Source: Phytopseudomonas argentinensis (GTDB taxonomy: Bacteria > Pseudomonadota > Gammaproteobacteria > Pseudomonadales > Pseudomonadaceae). Taken from it: a stretch of 64,000 nucleotides of DNA. The stretch is from assembly GCF_900113905.1 (NCBI RefSeq), contig NZ_FORC01000004.1, positions 434,001-498,000 on the forward strand. Direction: 5' to 3'. This document shows, piece by piece, positions 39,816 to 49,275 of the stretch. The position numbers and the translations under genes are program-made. The notes below the pieces were generated by a model, which was not told the DNA's origin, did not search any database, and was given only the letters and a program-made list of their open reading frames with translations. Each line of letters starts with the position of its first letter. The first letter of the stretch is position 1.

Positions 39816-41588
39816 TTAATAAGTACGAACTTTGGGTTCAAACGCCGGTACGGTCTTCGGCGAGAAATTGACATCGCGCTTGGCGACTCGTTTCTCACCT
39901 GGGAAGTACAGGCTGTGGCACAGCCAGTTGGTGTCGTCACGGTCTTCGAAGTCTTCACGGGCGTGGGCACCGCGGGACTCGGTACGGGTGTCGGCGGCGA
40001 CGGCAGTGGCTTCGGCAACTTCCAGCAGGTTCTGCAGCTCCAGCGCTTCGATACGCGCGGTGTTGAAGGCCTGGCTCTTGTCGTTGATCTTCACCTTGGC
40101 GATGCGCTCACGCAGGTCGGCCAGCTGAGCGATGCCCTTCTTCATGTATTCGCCGGTACGGAATACACCGAAGTAGTTCTGCATGCACTGCTGCAGTTCT
40201 TTACGCAGCGGCGCGACTTCTTCACCGCTGCTGCGCTCGTTCACACCAGCCAGACGGCTCAGCGACAGCTCGATATCGGTTTCGCTGGCACCGCGGACTT
40301 CCACGCCTTCTTTCAGCGCTTTTTCCAGGTGCAGGCCAGCCGCACGACCGAACACCACCAGGTCGAGCAGCGAGTTGCCGCCCAGACGGTTGGCGCCGTG
40401 TACCGATACGCAGGCCACTTCACCGACCGCGAACAGACCTTCGATGATCCTGTCGTTGCCGTTGGCGTCCTGGGTGATGGCCTGACCATGAATGTTGGTG
40501 GCAACGCCGCCCATCATGTAGTGGCAGGTCGGAATGACCGGAACAGGCGCAACCACCGGGTCAACGTGGGCGAAGGTCTTGGACAGTTCGCAGATGCCCG
40601 GCAGACGGCTGTGCAGCACTTCTTCACCGAGGTGGTCGAGCTTCAGCAGTACGTGGTCCTTGTCAGGGCCACAGCCGTTGCCGGCGATGACTTCCTTGAC
40701 CATGGAACGGGCCACCACGTCGCGACCGGCAAGGTCCTTGGCGTTGGGTGCATAACGCTCCATGAAACGCTCGCCATGGGCGTTGATCAGGTAACCACCC
40801 TCGCCACGGCAGCCTTCGGTAACCAGTACACCGGCGCCGGCGATACCGGTCGGGTGGAACTGCCACATCTCGATGTCCTGTACCGGCACACCAGCACGCA
40901 GCGCCATGCCGATGCCGTCACCGGTATTGATCAGGGCGTTGGTGGTGGAAGCGTAGATACGGCCAGCACCGCCAGTGGCGAGAACCACGGCCTTGGAGCG
41001 GATGTAGACGGTTTCGCCGGTCTCGATGCAGATGGCGATGACGCCAACGATGGCGCCGTCCTGGTTCTTCACCAGATCGACCGCGTACCACTCGTTGAGG
41101 AACGAGGTGCCGGCTTTCAGGTTGGCCTGGTACAGGGTGTGCAGCAGTGCGTGACCGGTACGGTCGGCAGCGGCGCAGGTACGGGCAGCCTGAGTCGGGT
41201 TATCCGGGCCCTTGGACTGGCCACCGAACGGACGCTGATAGATGCGGCCCTGCTCGGTACGGGAGAACGGCAGGCCCATGTGTTCGAGCTCGAACACCGC
41301 TTCCGGGCCGACGGAACACATGTATTCGATCGCGTCCTGGTCACCGATATAGTCGGAGCCCTTGACGGTGTCGTACATGTGCCAGCGCCAGTCGTCGTTC
41401 GGGTCGTTCGAGGCGATGGCGCAGGTGATGCCACCCTGGGCCGATACGGTGTGCGAACGGGTCGGGAAGACCTTGGTGACCACTGCTGTCTTGTGACCGC
41501 CTTGCGCCAACTGCAGGGCAGCGCGCATACCGGCACCACCACCACCCACGATGATGGCGTCATAGGAAAGAGTACGAATGCTAGTCAT
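39816..41588 (-). CDS. sdhA: Succinate dehydrogenase flavoprotein subunit
   Basis: 590 residues, full length. FAD-binding GGGGAGMRAALQLAQGG near the start, the flavinylation region TRSHTVSAQGG (His), and the active-site stretch around HPTGIAGAGVLVTEGCRGEG. It oxidises succinate to fumarate. It lies between sdhD and sdhB in the standard order. Confidence 0.97.
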   Translation of the reverse strand: MTSIRTLSYDAIIVGGGGAGMRAALQLAQGGHKTAVVTKVFPTRSHTVSAQGGITCAIASNDPNDDWRWHMYDTVKGSDYIGDQDAIEYMCSVGPEAVFELEHMGLPFSRTEQGRIYQRPFGGQSKGPDNPTQAARTCAAADRTGHALLHTLYQANLKAGTSFLNEWYAVDLVKNQDGAIVGVIAICIETGETVYIRSKAVVLATGGAGRIYASTTNALINTGDGIGMALRAGVPVQDIEMWQFHPTGIAGAGVLVTEGCRGEGGYLINAHGERFMERYAPNAKDLAGRDVVARSMVKEVIAGNGCGPDKDHVLLKLDHLGEEVLHSRLPGICELSKTFAHVDPVVAPVPVIPTCHYMMGGVATNIHGQAITQDANGNDRIIEGLFAVGEVACVSVHGANRLGGNSLLDLVVFGRAAGLHLEKALKEGVEVRGASETDIELSLSRLAGVNERSSGEEVAPLRKELQQCMQNYFGVFRTGEYMKKGIAQLADLRERIAKVKINDKSQAFNTARIEALELQNLLEVAEATAVAADTRTESRGAHAREDFEDRDDTNWLCHSLYFPGEKRVAKRDVNFSPKTVPAFEPKVRTY

Positions 41589-41591
41589 GAA

Positions 41592-41960
41592 TCAGAAACC
41601 CCAAAGAATCTGCACGCCCCAGACGAAGAACACGAACATGGCGATGCCACACGTGGCCTGGAACAGAAAACGCACAACGGTGGCCCACTTACCCAGCGCG
41701 GTTTGCGTCAGATAGTCCGTGGAAATCGTCCACATGCCGACCCAGGCGTGGATACCCAGCGCGACGAGGGTCAGCAGACTGAAGATGCGCATTGCATTAT
41801 TGGAGAACAGACCGTGCCACTCGGCGTAGCCCATGCCTGGATTCAGGACGATGTAGCCCAGCAGAAACAGCACATAAGCCGCGAGAACGACCGCAGAAAC
41901 GCGCTGTGCCATCCAGTCATAGAGGCCCGAACGCGAGAAATTCGTGACATTAGTTACCAT
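41592..41960 (-). CDS. sdhD: Succinate dehydrogenase membrane anchor SdhD
   Basis: 122 residues from ATG 41960 (MVTNVTNFSRSGLYDWMAQR), three membrane helices, with the heme-region histidine in LVALGIHAWVGMWTI and the quinone-site segment DYL. It overlaps the sdhC stop by 7 bp. Confidence 0.95.
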   Translation of the reverse strand: MVTNVTNFSRSGLYDWMAQRVSAVVLAAYVLFLLGYIVLNPGMGYAEWHGLFSNNAMRIFSLLTLVALGIHAWVGMWTISTDYLTQTALGKWATVVRFLFQATCGIAMFVFFVWGVQILWGF

Positions 41961-42328
41961 ATCCACACCCCCAGCAGCACGATCAGGATCGCCGACACGA
42001 CGAGAACGATTTTGGAGCCCAGCTTGCCGCCTTCCAGCGTCTCACCGACTCCAGCATCCATGATCAAGTGGCGCACACCGGCCACCAGGTGGTACAGCAG
42101 AGCGGACAGTAGTCCCCAGATCACGAACTTGGCCAGCGGACTGGTCAAGCATTCTTTCACCTGAGCGAAGCCCTCTTCCGAAGACAGCGACTTGTCGAGC
42201 CCGTACAGCAGCACGGCAATGCCGAGGAAAAGGATCACACCGGATATACGGTGAAGAATGGACGTGTAAGCAGTGACTGGGAGTTTTATCGTCCGAAGGT
42301 CTAAGTTTACAGGTCGTTGGCTATTCAC
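41954..42328 (-). CDS. sdhC: Succinate dehydrogenase cytochrome b556 subunit SdhC
   Basis: 124 residues from a GTG at 42328 (NSQRPVNLDLRTIKLPVTAY). Three membrane segments; SILHRISGVILF and YHLVAGVRHLIMD carry the conserved Ser/Arg and heme His. It is the first gene of the sdhCDAB-sucAB-lpdA-sucCD cluster. Confidence 0.95.
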   Translation of the reverse strand: MNSQRPVNLDLRTIKLPVTAYTSILHRISGVILFLGIAVLLYGLDKSLSSEEGFAQVKECLTSPLAKFVIWGLLSALLYHLVAGVRHLIMDAGVGETLEGGKLGSKIVLVVSAILIVLLGVWIW

Positions 42329-42691
42329 GGCTTTATTATCACACTGAGAGCCCCAGCTATCAGGGCTGAGTTGTCGGGAAGCGCACTGGTCAGGTACCCA
42401 TCACCCAAGGAGTGACAACCACCAGAAACCGGGCTCAAGGCCCATGGCAGTCGGGCGCAGAGTATAGACAGTTAGGTCGCTAATGACAACGCGGATACCT
42501 CGACCTAATAGCGATTGCGTCAAGCCTGGAAATGGCGTAATAGGGCGCGCCCTTTTGTCGCAGTCAGGGTGCTCAAACCCTTCTATTGCCTGGGTTTTCG
42601 CAAATTGACTTTCAGATTCATCACACTATAGTGATGCGGGCCCTGCGTGGGGGGCCGACTGATGATTCCAAGCATAACTAGGAGGCCACAC
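42329..42691. promoter_or_regulatory. 363-bp divergent region between sdhC and gltA
   Basis: No gene. It must carry the divergent promoters of the sdh/suc cluster and of gltA. AT-rich tracts at about 42325-42350 and 42600-42635, and a GGAGG ribosome site (42681-42685) for gltA, are visible. I could not assign a specific operator. Confidence 0.6.
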
Positions 42692-43963
42692 ATGGCTGAC
42701 AAAAAAGCGCAGTTGATCATCGAGGGCGCAGCCCCCGTCGAGCTGCCCGTTTTATCCGGCACCGTTGGCCCAGATGTGATCGACGTGCGGAGCCTGACTG
42801 CCACGGGCAACTTCACCTTCGACCCCGGTTTCATGTCGACCGCCTCATGCGAGTCGAAGATCACCTACATTGATGGTGACAAGGGCGTACTGCTGCACCG
42901 CGGCTACCCCATCGAGCAGCTGGCCGAGAAAGCCGACTACCTGGAGACCTGCTACCTGCTGCTCAACGGCGAACTGCCGAATGAAGAGCAGAAGGCCCAG
43001 TTCGTCAGCACCATCAAGAACCACACCATGGTTCACGAACAACTGAAGACCTTCTTCAACGGCTTCCGTCGTGATGCCCACCCGATGGCCATCATGTGTG
43101 GTGTGGTCGGCGCCCTCTCCGCCTTCTACCACGACTCCCTGGACATCAAGAACCCGCAGCACCGCGACATTTCCGCGATGCGCCTGGTCGCCAAGATGCC
43201 GACCATCGCCGCCATGGTGTACAAGTACTCCAAGGGCGAGCCGATGATGTACCCGCGTAACGACCTGAACTACGCGGAAAACTTCCTGCACATGATGTTC
43301 AACACCCCGTGCGAGACCAAGCCGATCAGCCCGGTGCTGGCCAAGGCCATGGATCGCATCTTCATCCTGCATGCCGACCACGAGCAGAACGCTTCCACCT
43401 CCACCGTGCGCCTGGCCGGCTCTTCGGGTGCCAACCCGTTCGCCTGTATCGCTGCCGGTATCGCCGCGCTCTGGGGCCCGGCCCACGGTGGTGCCAACGA
43501 AGCCGTACTGGCCATGCTGGACGAAATCGGTGACGTGTCGAACATCGACAAGTTCATCGCCAAGGCCAAGGACAAGGACGACCCGTTCAAGCTCATGGGC
43601 TTCGGTCACCGCGTCTACAAGAACTTCGACCCACGCGCCCAGGTCATGAAGCAGACCTGCGACGAAGTACTGGCCGAGCTGGGCATCAACGACCCGCAGC
43701 TGGAACTGGCGATGAAGCTCGACGAGATCGCCCGTAACGATCCTTACTTCAAGGAACGTAACCTGTATCCGAACGTCGACTTCTACTCGGGCATCATCCT
43801 CAAGGCGATCGGTATTCCGACCAGCATGTTCACCGTGATCTTCGCCCTGGCGCGGACCGTCGGCTGGATCTCGCACTGGAAGGAAATGCTCTCCGGCCCG
43901 TACAAGATCGGCCGTCCGCGCCAGCTGTACACCGGCCCGACCCAGCGCGACATCAAGCGCTAA
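42692..43963 (+). CDS. gltA: Citrate synthase
   Basis: 423 residues from ATG 42692 (MADKKAQLIIEGAAPVELPV), with a strong ribosome site. Active-site signatures HADHEQNASTSTVRL and GFGHRVYKNFDPRA, plus the catalytic Asp in NVDFYSG. This is the hexameric, NADH-regulated type I enzyme of Gram-negatives. It condenses oxaloacetate and acetyl-CoA. Confidence 0.97.
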   Translation: MADKKAQLIIEGAAPVELPVLSGTVGPDVIDVRSLTATGNFTFDPGFMSTASCESKITYIDGDKGVLLHRGYPIEQLAEKADYLETCYLLLNGELPNEEQKAQFVSTIKNHTMVHEQLKTFFNGFRRDAHPMAIMCGVVGALSAFYHDSLDIKNPQHRDISAMRLVAKMPTIAAMVYKYSKGEPMMYPRNDLNYAENFLHMMFNTPCETKPISPVLAKAMDRIFILHADHEQNASTSTVRLAGSSGANPFACIAAGIAALWGPAHGGANEAVLAMLDEIGDVSNIDKFIAKAKDKDDPFKLMGFGHRVYKNFDPRAQVMKQTCDEVLAELGINDPQLELAMKLDEIARNDPYFKERNLYPNVDFYSGIILKAIGIPTSMFTVIFALARTVGWISHWKEMLSGPYKIGRPRQLYTGPTQRDIKR

Positions 43964-43985
43964 GCCGCTCGCACTGCGTCAGCGC

Positions 43986-44014
43986 AAGCCCATATCCGCG
44001 GATATGGGCTTTTT
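43986..44014 (+). terminator. Intrinsic terminator after gltA
   Basis: AAGCCCATATCC, two-base loop, GGATATGGGCTT, then TTTT. A perfect stem 22 bp after the gltA stop. Confidence 0.92.
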
Positions 44015-44075
44015 CGTTTCTGTCCCCCTCGCTCAGGCTTTATCATGGCGCCCTGTTTCCACGGCCGGGCCGCTC

Positions 44076-44468
44076 ATGAAATTCGCCATTGCCCTGTTTT
44101 CGCCGCCTTCGGCGCCCTCCTCCCGCCGCGCCCTGCGCTTTGCCGAAGCAGCGCTGCACGGTGGCCACGAGATCGTGCGCCTGTTCTTCTACGCCGATGG
44201 CGTGCACAGCGCCTCGGCTAACATCGTCAGCCCACAGGATGAAACCGACGTGGCGCGCCAGTGGCGCGAGTTCGTCACCAGCAACGGGCTCGACGCCGTG
44301 GTGTGCATCGCTGCCGCCCTGCGGCGTGGCGTGCTGGATGAACAGGAGGCGCGCCGCTACGAGCGCCAGGCGGCCAATCTGCCGGCGCCCTGGGTGCTTT
44401 CCGGCTTGGGCCAGTTGCACGAAGCGGCGCAACTGGCTGACCGCCTGATCTGCTTTGGAGGCGACTGA
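44076..44468 (+). CDS. tusD: Sulfur relay protein TusD
   Basis: 130 residues from ATG 44076 (MKFAIALFSPPSAPSSRRAL). DsrE-like fold with the catalytic cysteine in AVVCIAAALRRGV. In the TusBCD hexamer it takes persulfide from TusA and passes it to TusE for 2-thiouridine formation at the tRNA wobble position by MnmA. It is the first gene of tusDCB-tusE. Confidence 0.93.
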   Translation: MKFAIALFSPPSAPSSRRALRFAEAALHGGHEIVRLFFYADGVHSASANIVSPQDETDVARQWREFVTSNGLDAVVCIAAALRRGVLDEQEARRYERQAANLPAPWVLSGLGQLHEAAQLADRLICFGGD

Positions 44469-44469
44469 G

Positions 44470-44823
44470 ATGAGCCAATCCCTGCTGATCATCAGCCGCC
44501 AGGCGCCGTGGAGCGGCCCGGGTGCCCGTGAGGCGCTGGATATCGCCTTGGCCGGCGGCGCCTTCGAACTGCCTGTCGGCATGCTGTTTCTCGATGACGG
44601 CGTGCTGCAGCTGGCGGTCGGGCAAACGCCAGAGGCCGTGCAGCAGAAGGATCTGACCGCCAACCTGCAGGCGCTGCCAATGTTCGGCGTTGAGGCCCTG
44701 TATGCCTGCGCCCAGAGCCTGGCGCTGCGCGGTTTGCGCGAAACCTCGCTGGACGTCGAGCGCCTGGATAGCGATGGACTGCGTGCCCTTATCGACCGTT
44801 ACGACCAGGTGATCACGCTGTGA
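44470..44823 (+). CDS. tusC: Sulfur relay protein TusC
   Basis: 117 residues from ATG 44470, one base after the tusD stop. DsrF-like sequence (SLLIISRQAPWSGPGAREAL; LPVGMLFLDDGVLQLA) of normal length. It is a structural member of the TusBCD complex. Confidence 0.92.
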   Translation: MSQSLLIISRQAPWSGPGAREALDIALAGGAFELPVGMLFLDDGVLQLAVGQTPEAVQQKDLTANLQALPMFGVEALYACAQSLALRGLRETSLDVERLDSDGLRALIDRYDQVITL

Positions 44824-45119
44824 TGAAAACCCTGCACGTACTCTCCAGTTCGCCGTTCAGCGATGACCGGTTGAGCAGTTGCCTGCGCCTACTGGGCAGC
44901 GGTGACGGCCTGCTGCTGTGCGGCGACGCCACCTACGCCACCCAGCCTGGCAACAGCCACGCAAAAGCCCTGGCAGCGCTGCAAGGCGTCTCGCTGTATG
45001 TCCTCGACGAAGACGTTCAGGCCCGCGGCCTCAAACCTGCCGCAGCCATCGAGCAGATCGACTACCCGAGGTTCGTCGCCCTCGCCTGCGCGTTCAGCAA
45101 GGTAAACACCTGGACATGA
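44823..45119 (+). CDS. tusB: Sulfur relay protein TusB
   Basis: 98 residues. ATG 44823 shares its A with the tusC stop (TGATG). DsrH-like (MKTLHVLSSSPFSDDRLSSC; GLLLCGDATYA). It is the third TusBCD subunit. Its stop overlaps the tusE start. Confidence 0.92.
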   Translation: MKTLHVLSSSPFSDDRLSSCLRLLGSGDGLLLCGDATYATQPGNSHAKALAALQGVSLYVLDEDVQARGLKPAAAIEQIDYPRFVALACAFSKVNTWT

Positions 45120-45451
45120 GCAATCTGATCATCAACGAGCGCAGCATCGAACTGGACAAGGATGGCTACCTGCTCGACCTGCAGGACTGGTCCACCGGCG
45201 TGGCCACGGCCCTGGCCGAGCGCGAATCCCTGCAATTGAGCGACGAGCATTGGGAAGTACTCAATCTGCTGCGCGCCTTCTACGACGAGTTCCAGCTGTC
45301 GCCGGCCAACCGCCCTTTGATCAAGTACGTCGCCCTCAAACTGGGGCCGGACAAAGGCAACAGCCTGCACCTCAATCGCCTGTTCAACGGCACACCCGCC
45401 AAACTCGCCGCCAAGCTGGCGGGCCTGCCCAAGCCGACCAATTGCCTATGA
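45116..45451 (+). CDS. tusE: Sulfur relay protein TusE (DsrC family)
   Basis: 111 residues from ATG 45116. DsrC-type helical body and the flexible C-terminus KPTNCL, with the penultimate cysteine that carries the persulfide. It hands sulfur to the tRNA thiolase MnmA. It overlaps tusB and the following gene by 4 bp each. Confidence 0.93.
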   Translation: MSNLIINERSIELDKDGYLLDLQDWSTGVATALAERESLQLSDEHWEVLNLLRAFYDEFQLSPANRPLIKYVALKLGPDKGNSLHLNRLFNGTPAKLAAKLAGLPKPTNCL

Positions 45452-46443
45452 ACCTGATCATCCCCGCCGAACACCCATTCGCAGCCTTCGTGCGCATTCT
45501 CGGCAAGGGCAAGCGCGGCGCGCGCAACCTGACCCGTGAGGAGGCCCGCGAGGCCATGGGCATGATCCTCGACGAGCAGGTCGAGGATGCCCAGCTCGGC
45601 GCCTTTCTGATGCTGCTGCGCCACAAGGAAGAAAGCGCCGAGGAAATGGCCGGCTTTACCGAAGCGGTGCGTGCACGCCTGCCTGCACCGGCAATTCAGG
45701 TCGATTTTGACTGGCCGACCTATGCCGGCAAAAAGCGCCACCTGCCCTGGTTCCTGCTCGCCGCCAAGGCGCTGGCGAACAGCGGTCTGCGCATCTTCAT
45801 GCACGGCGGTGGCGCCCATACCGCCGGGCGCCTGTACAGCGAGCAATTGCTCGGCGAGCTGGATATCGCGCTGTGCCGCAGCTGGGATGAGGTTGCGCAG
45901 AGTCTGGATACCGGCAACCTGGCCTTTATGCCGCTGGGCGATTGGATGCCGGCCCTGCAGCGCATGATCGACCTGCGCAACGTGCTGGGCCTGCGCTCGC
46001 CGATCCATTCCCTGGCGCGCATTCTCAACCCGTTGGCGGCGCGTTGCGGCCTGCAGAGCATCTTCCACCCCGGCTACCAGGCCGTGCACCGCGAGGCCAG
46101 CCAGCTGCTTGGTGACCACGCCATCGTGGTCAAGGGCGACGGCGGCGAGATCGAACTCAACCCGGATGCCGTCTGCCACCTGTACGGTACCGAGCGCGGT
46201 GAGAACTGGGATGAAGACTGGCCGATGCTTTCCGAGCGCCGCCACGTCAAGCCCGAGCGTCTCGACCCGACTCACCTGCAAGCCGTATGGCGCGGCGAAG
46301 CCGAGGACGCCTACGGCCAGTTGGCGATCATCGCCACCATGGCGCTGGCATTGCGCGGGTTGGGTCTGCAGCGTGAAGCCGCGTTCGCCGAGGCGGAAAA
46401 ACGCTGGCAGGCGCGCCACCTATCGAGCCAGCCGATTCGTTGA
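45448..46443 (+). CDS. TrpD2/YbiB-like glycosyltransferase-fold protein
   Basis: 331 residues from ATG 45448. The N-terminal helical domain (LTREEAREAMGMILDEQVED; AQLGAFLMLLRHKEESAEEM) and the later FMHGGGAHTAGRLYSEQLLG and HPGYQAVHREASQLLGDHAI follow the anthranilate phosphoribosyltransferase fold. The key phosphoribosyl-binding motifs are altered, as in the TrpD2/YbiB branch, which binds nucleic acid. Its coupling to tusE is common in Pseudomonas and hints at a tRNA-related role. Confidence 0.85.
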   Translation: MNLIIPAEHPFAAFVRILGKGKRGARNLTREEAREAMGMILDEQVEDAQLGAFLMLLRHKEESAEEMAGFTEAVRARLPAPAIQVDFDWPTYAGKKRHLPWFLLAAKALANSGLRIFMHGGGAHTAGRLYSEQLLGELDIALCRSWDEVAQSLDTGNLAFMPLGDWMPALQRMIDLRNVLGLRSPIHSLARILNPLAARCGLQSIFHPGYQAVHREASQLLGDHAIVVKGDGGEIELNPDAVCHLYGTERGENWDEDWPMLSERRHVKPERLDPTHLQAVWRGEAEDAYGQLAIIATMALALRGLGLQREAAFAEAEKRWQARHLSSQPIR

Positions 46444-46517
46444 ACCCGGTTTTTACGGCTTCTGTCGATAGCTGACTGGGTAGACTCCAGGCATCGACTG
46501 AAACGGGAGTAACGGAT

Positions 46518-47519
46518 ATGGGCTTACTGATCGAAGGCCAATGGCATGACCAGTGGTACGACACCGGCGCGGGCGGGCGCTTCAAGCGCGAGAACGCCCA
46601 ACGGCGCAACTGGATCACTGCCGATGGATCCGCTGGGCCCTCTGGTGAAAGCGGCTTCGCCGCCGAAGCCGGGCGCTATCACCTGTACGTGTCGCTGGCC
46701 TGCCCCTGGGCGCACCGCACCCTGATCCTGCGCAGCCTCAAGGGCCTCGAGCCGCTGATCGACGTCTCGGTGGTCAGCTGGCTGATGCGCGAGAACGGCT
46801 GGACCTTCGACCGCGAGCACGGCTCCAGCGGTGACGCCCTGGACGGCTTCGATTTCCTGCATCAGCGCTATACCCAAGACGACCCGGAGTACACCGGCCG
46901 GGTCACCGTGCCGCTGCTGTGGGACAAGAGGCAGCAACGCATCGTCAGCAACGAGTCGGCGGAAATCATCCGCATGTTCAACTCGGCGTTCAACGGTATC
47001 ACCGGCAACCGTCTGGACTTCTACCCCGAGCCCCTGCGCGGGCAAATCGACGCGCTCAACGAACGCATCTACCCGGCGGTCAACAACGGCGTCTACCGCG
47101 CCGGCTTCGCCACCACCCAGGCGGCCTACGAGGAAGCCTTCGATGAACTGTTCGATGAGCTGACGGTACTGGAAACCCGCCTGGGGCAATCACGCTACCT
47201 GGCCGGCGAATACCTGACCGAGGCCGACTGGCGGCTGTTCACCACCCTGGTGCGTTTCGATGCCGTGTACCACGGCCACTTCAAGTGCAACCTGCGGCGC
47301 ATCGCCGATTACCCGAACCTCAGCAACTGGCTGCGCGAGCTGTACCAATGGCCGGGCGTGGCGGCGACCGTGGACCTGTGGCATATCCAGCACCACTACT
47401 ACGCCAGCCACCAGACCATCAACCCGACCGGCATCGTGCCCAAGGGGCCGGCGCTGGAATTCGATGCGCCCCATGATCGCGAGCGCCTGCCGGGCAAGGG
47501 CGTATACCGCCGCGGGTAA
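46518..47519 (+). CDS. yqjG: Glutathionyl-hydroquinone reductase (Xi-class GST)
   Basis: 333 residues. The catalytic cysteine lies in LACPWAHRTLILRSLKGLE, followed by the usual VSWLMRENGWTF, and NESAEIIRMFNSAFN binds glutathione. The C-terminal helical domain and HYYASHQTINPTGIVP are also typical. It reduces glutathionyl-hydroquinones to hydroquinones in the cytosol, part of quinone detoxification. It is a single gene. Confidence 0.93.
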   Translation: MGLLIEGQWHDQWYDTGAGGRFKRENAQRRNWITADGSAGPSGESGFAAEAGRYHLYVSLACPWAHRTLILRSLKGLEPLIDVSVVSWLMRENGWTFDREHGSSGDALDGFDFLHQRYTQDDPEYTGRVTVPLLWDKRQQRIVSNESAEIIRMFNSAFNGITGNRLDFYPEPLRGQIDALNERIYPAVNNGVYRAGFATTQAAYEEAFDELFDELTVLETRLGQSRYLAGEYLTEADWRLFTTLVRFDAVYHGHFKCNLRRIADYPNLSNWLRELYQWPGVAATVDLWHIQHHYYASHQTINPTGIVPKGPALEFDAPHDRERLPGKGVYRRG

Positions 47520-47629
47520 GCAAAGCCTGCCGCGCGGGTCGAGCCAAGCGAAACCCGCGCACTTTCTCGGAGCCTGTTCACGACCTCTGTGGCCTGAAGC
47601 CGCAGGTACGAGGCAGAAGCAGCCTTTCA

Positions 47630-47718
47630 CTTGTGGGAGGGGCTTTAGCCGCGATTGTGCCTGATCAGGCTTAAAGCGCTCGCGGCTGAAGCGGATCGCC
47701 GCCCGGCCCCTCCACAAG
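47630..47718. repeat. REP-like palindrome, copy 3
   Basis: CTTGTGGGAGGGGC at the left and GCCCCTCCACAAG at the right, with an inner TTAGCCGCGATTGTG facing CTCGCGGCTGAAGC. It is a relative of the two elements near 23.9 kb. It fills most of the gap between yqjG and opmB. Confidence 0.75.
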
Positions 47719-47805
47719 GTAGCGACCGGCCGATCTAGCCGCTTAGTTGCCAAAATGAACAGGCTCTCACAACGCACAGAGGGGCCCGAGTTCTGCCTGC
47801 GACTG

Positions 47806-49275
47806 TCACTCTGACTGCTCGCCTTCTTCGAGCTGCTGCACATCCCAGCCACCGCCCAACGCGGCGATCAGTTGCACGCTGGCGGTCAGGCGGCTGCCCA
47901 GTAGCGTGAGGGCGGTGCGCTCGTTGTTAAGGGCCGTGGCCTGCACGTTGACCACGCTGTTGTAGTCCACGGTGCCGGCGCGGTACTGGTTGTCGATCAG
48001 GCGCAGGGACTCACGGGCCGCTTCCAGCGCCTGGGCCTGCACTTCGGCCTCGCGGCCCAGCACGCGCTGCTGCACCAGGTAATCCTCGACTTCGCGGAAG
48101 CTGTCGAGCACCGCCTGGCGGTACTGCGCCACGGTCTGGTCGTAGGCCGCTTCGACCCGCTCGCTTTCGGCGCTGCGCCGGCCGCCGTCGAACAGGGTCA
48201 GAGCCAGCTGCGGCCCCACCGACCAGAAGCGGTTCGGCAGGTTGATCCAGTCGGCGAAACTGCTGCCGCGGTAGCCGCCCGTGGCGGACAGGGTCAGGTC
48301 AGGAAACCAGGCGGCCTTGGCCACTCCGATCTCGGCATTGGCGGAAATCACCCGGCGCTCGGCCGCCGCCACGTCCGGGCGCCGCTCCAGCAGCTCGGAT
48401 GGCACGCTGGCCGGCACCTCGGGCAGTGTCGGCAGGCTTTCACGACGGGCGATACTGACCTCACTGGGCGGCACGCCGATCAGCACGGCAATGGCATGTT
48501 CGAGTTGCGCGCGCTGCCACTGCAGGTCGATGGCCTGGGCTTCGGTGCTGCGCAGCTGGGTCAGTGCCTGGGCAACGTCGGAGCGCGGTACGATGCCGGC
48601 GCGGTACTGGTTCTCGGTCAGGCGCAGCGAACGCTGGTAGGCCGCGACCGTAGCGTCGAGCAGGCGCTGCTGCTCGTCCAGTACGCGCAATTGCAGGTAG
48701 CTCTGCACCAGCTCGGACTGCAGGCTCAGGCGCACCGCGGCCAGGTCTGCCGCGCTGGCTTCGAAGGCGGCACGGTTGGATTCCAGGCCACGGCGCAGCT
48801 TGCCCCACACGTCCAGCTCCCAGCTGGCGTTGAGGCTCAGGTCGTAGTTCTTGCTGATGCTCGACGAGTTGCCGCCGCCAATGGCGATGCCGTCGACGCT
48901 GCGCAGGGTGCTGTCACCACCACCCTGCCCGGCCCGGGTCACGCCGGCGCTGGTCGACAGGGTCGGGAAGAAGGCGGCACGGCCGCTGCGCAGCAAGGCC
49001 CGGGCCTGGCGGTATTGGGCTTCGGAGGCGGCCAGGTTCTGGTTGGAAACGTTGAGGCGACCGACCAGGGCATTGAGCTCGCCGTCACCGTACAGCTCCC
49101 ACCAGGCGCCACGTGCCAGGGCATCGGCCGGCACGGCGGCCTTCCAGCCTTCGGCCTGTTTGAAGGCTGTCGGCGTGCTGATGTCCGGGCGCTGGTAATC
49201 GGGCCCGATGGCGCAACCGGCCAGGGCAACGCTGAGCGCCAGCAGACAGAGGGTTCGACGGGAGGCAAAAGTCAT
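47806..49275 (-). CDS. opmB: Outer-membrane efflux lipoprotein, OpmB type
   Basis: 489 residues from the ATG at 49275, which overlaps the RND stop by 4 bp. Lipobox LAGC after a signal peptide, then two repeats of the TolC/OprM type helical barrel (SLNASWELDVWGKLRR; QLALTLFDGGRRSAESERVE). It forms the outer-membrane channel for the tandem RND pump encoded just upstream. Confidence 0.92.
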   Translation of the reverse strand: MTFASRRTLCLLALSVALAGCAIGPDYQRPDISTPTAFKQAEGWKAAVPADALARGAWWELYGDGELNALVGRLNVSNQNLAASEAQYRQARALLRSGRAAFFPTLSTSAGVTRAGQGGGDSTLRSVDGIAIGGGNSSSISKNYDLSLNASWELDVWGKLRRGLESNRAAFEASAADLAAVRLSLQSELVQSYLQLRVLDEQQRLLDATVAAYQRSLRLTENQYRAGIVPRSDVAQALTQLRSTEAQAIDLQWQRAQLEHAIAVLIGVPPSEVSIARRESLPTLPEVPASVPSELLERRPDVAAAERRVISANAEIGVAKAAWFPDLTLSATGGYRGSSFADWINLPNRFWSVGPQLALTLFDGGRRSAESERVEAAYDQTVAQYRQAVLDSFREVEDYLVQQRVLGREAEVQAQALEAARESLRLIDNQYRAGTVDYNSVVNVQATALNNERTALTLLGSRLTASVQLIAALGGGWDVQQLEEGEQSE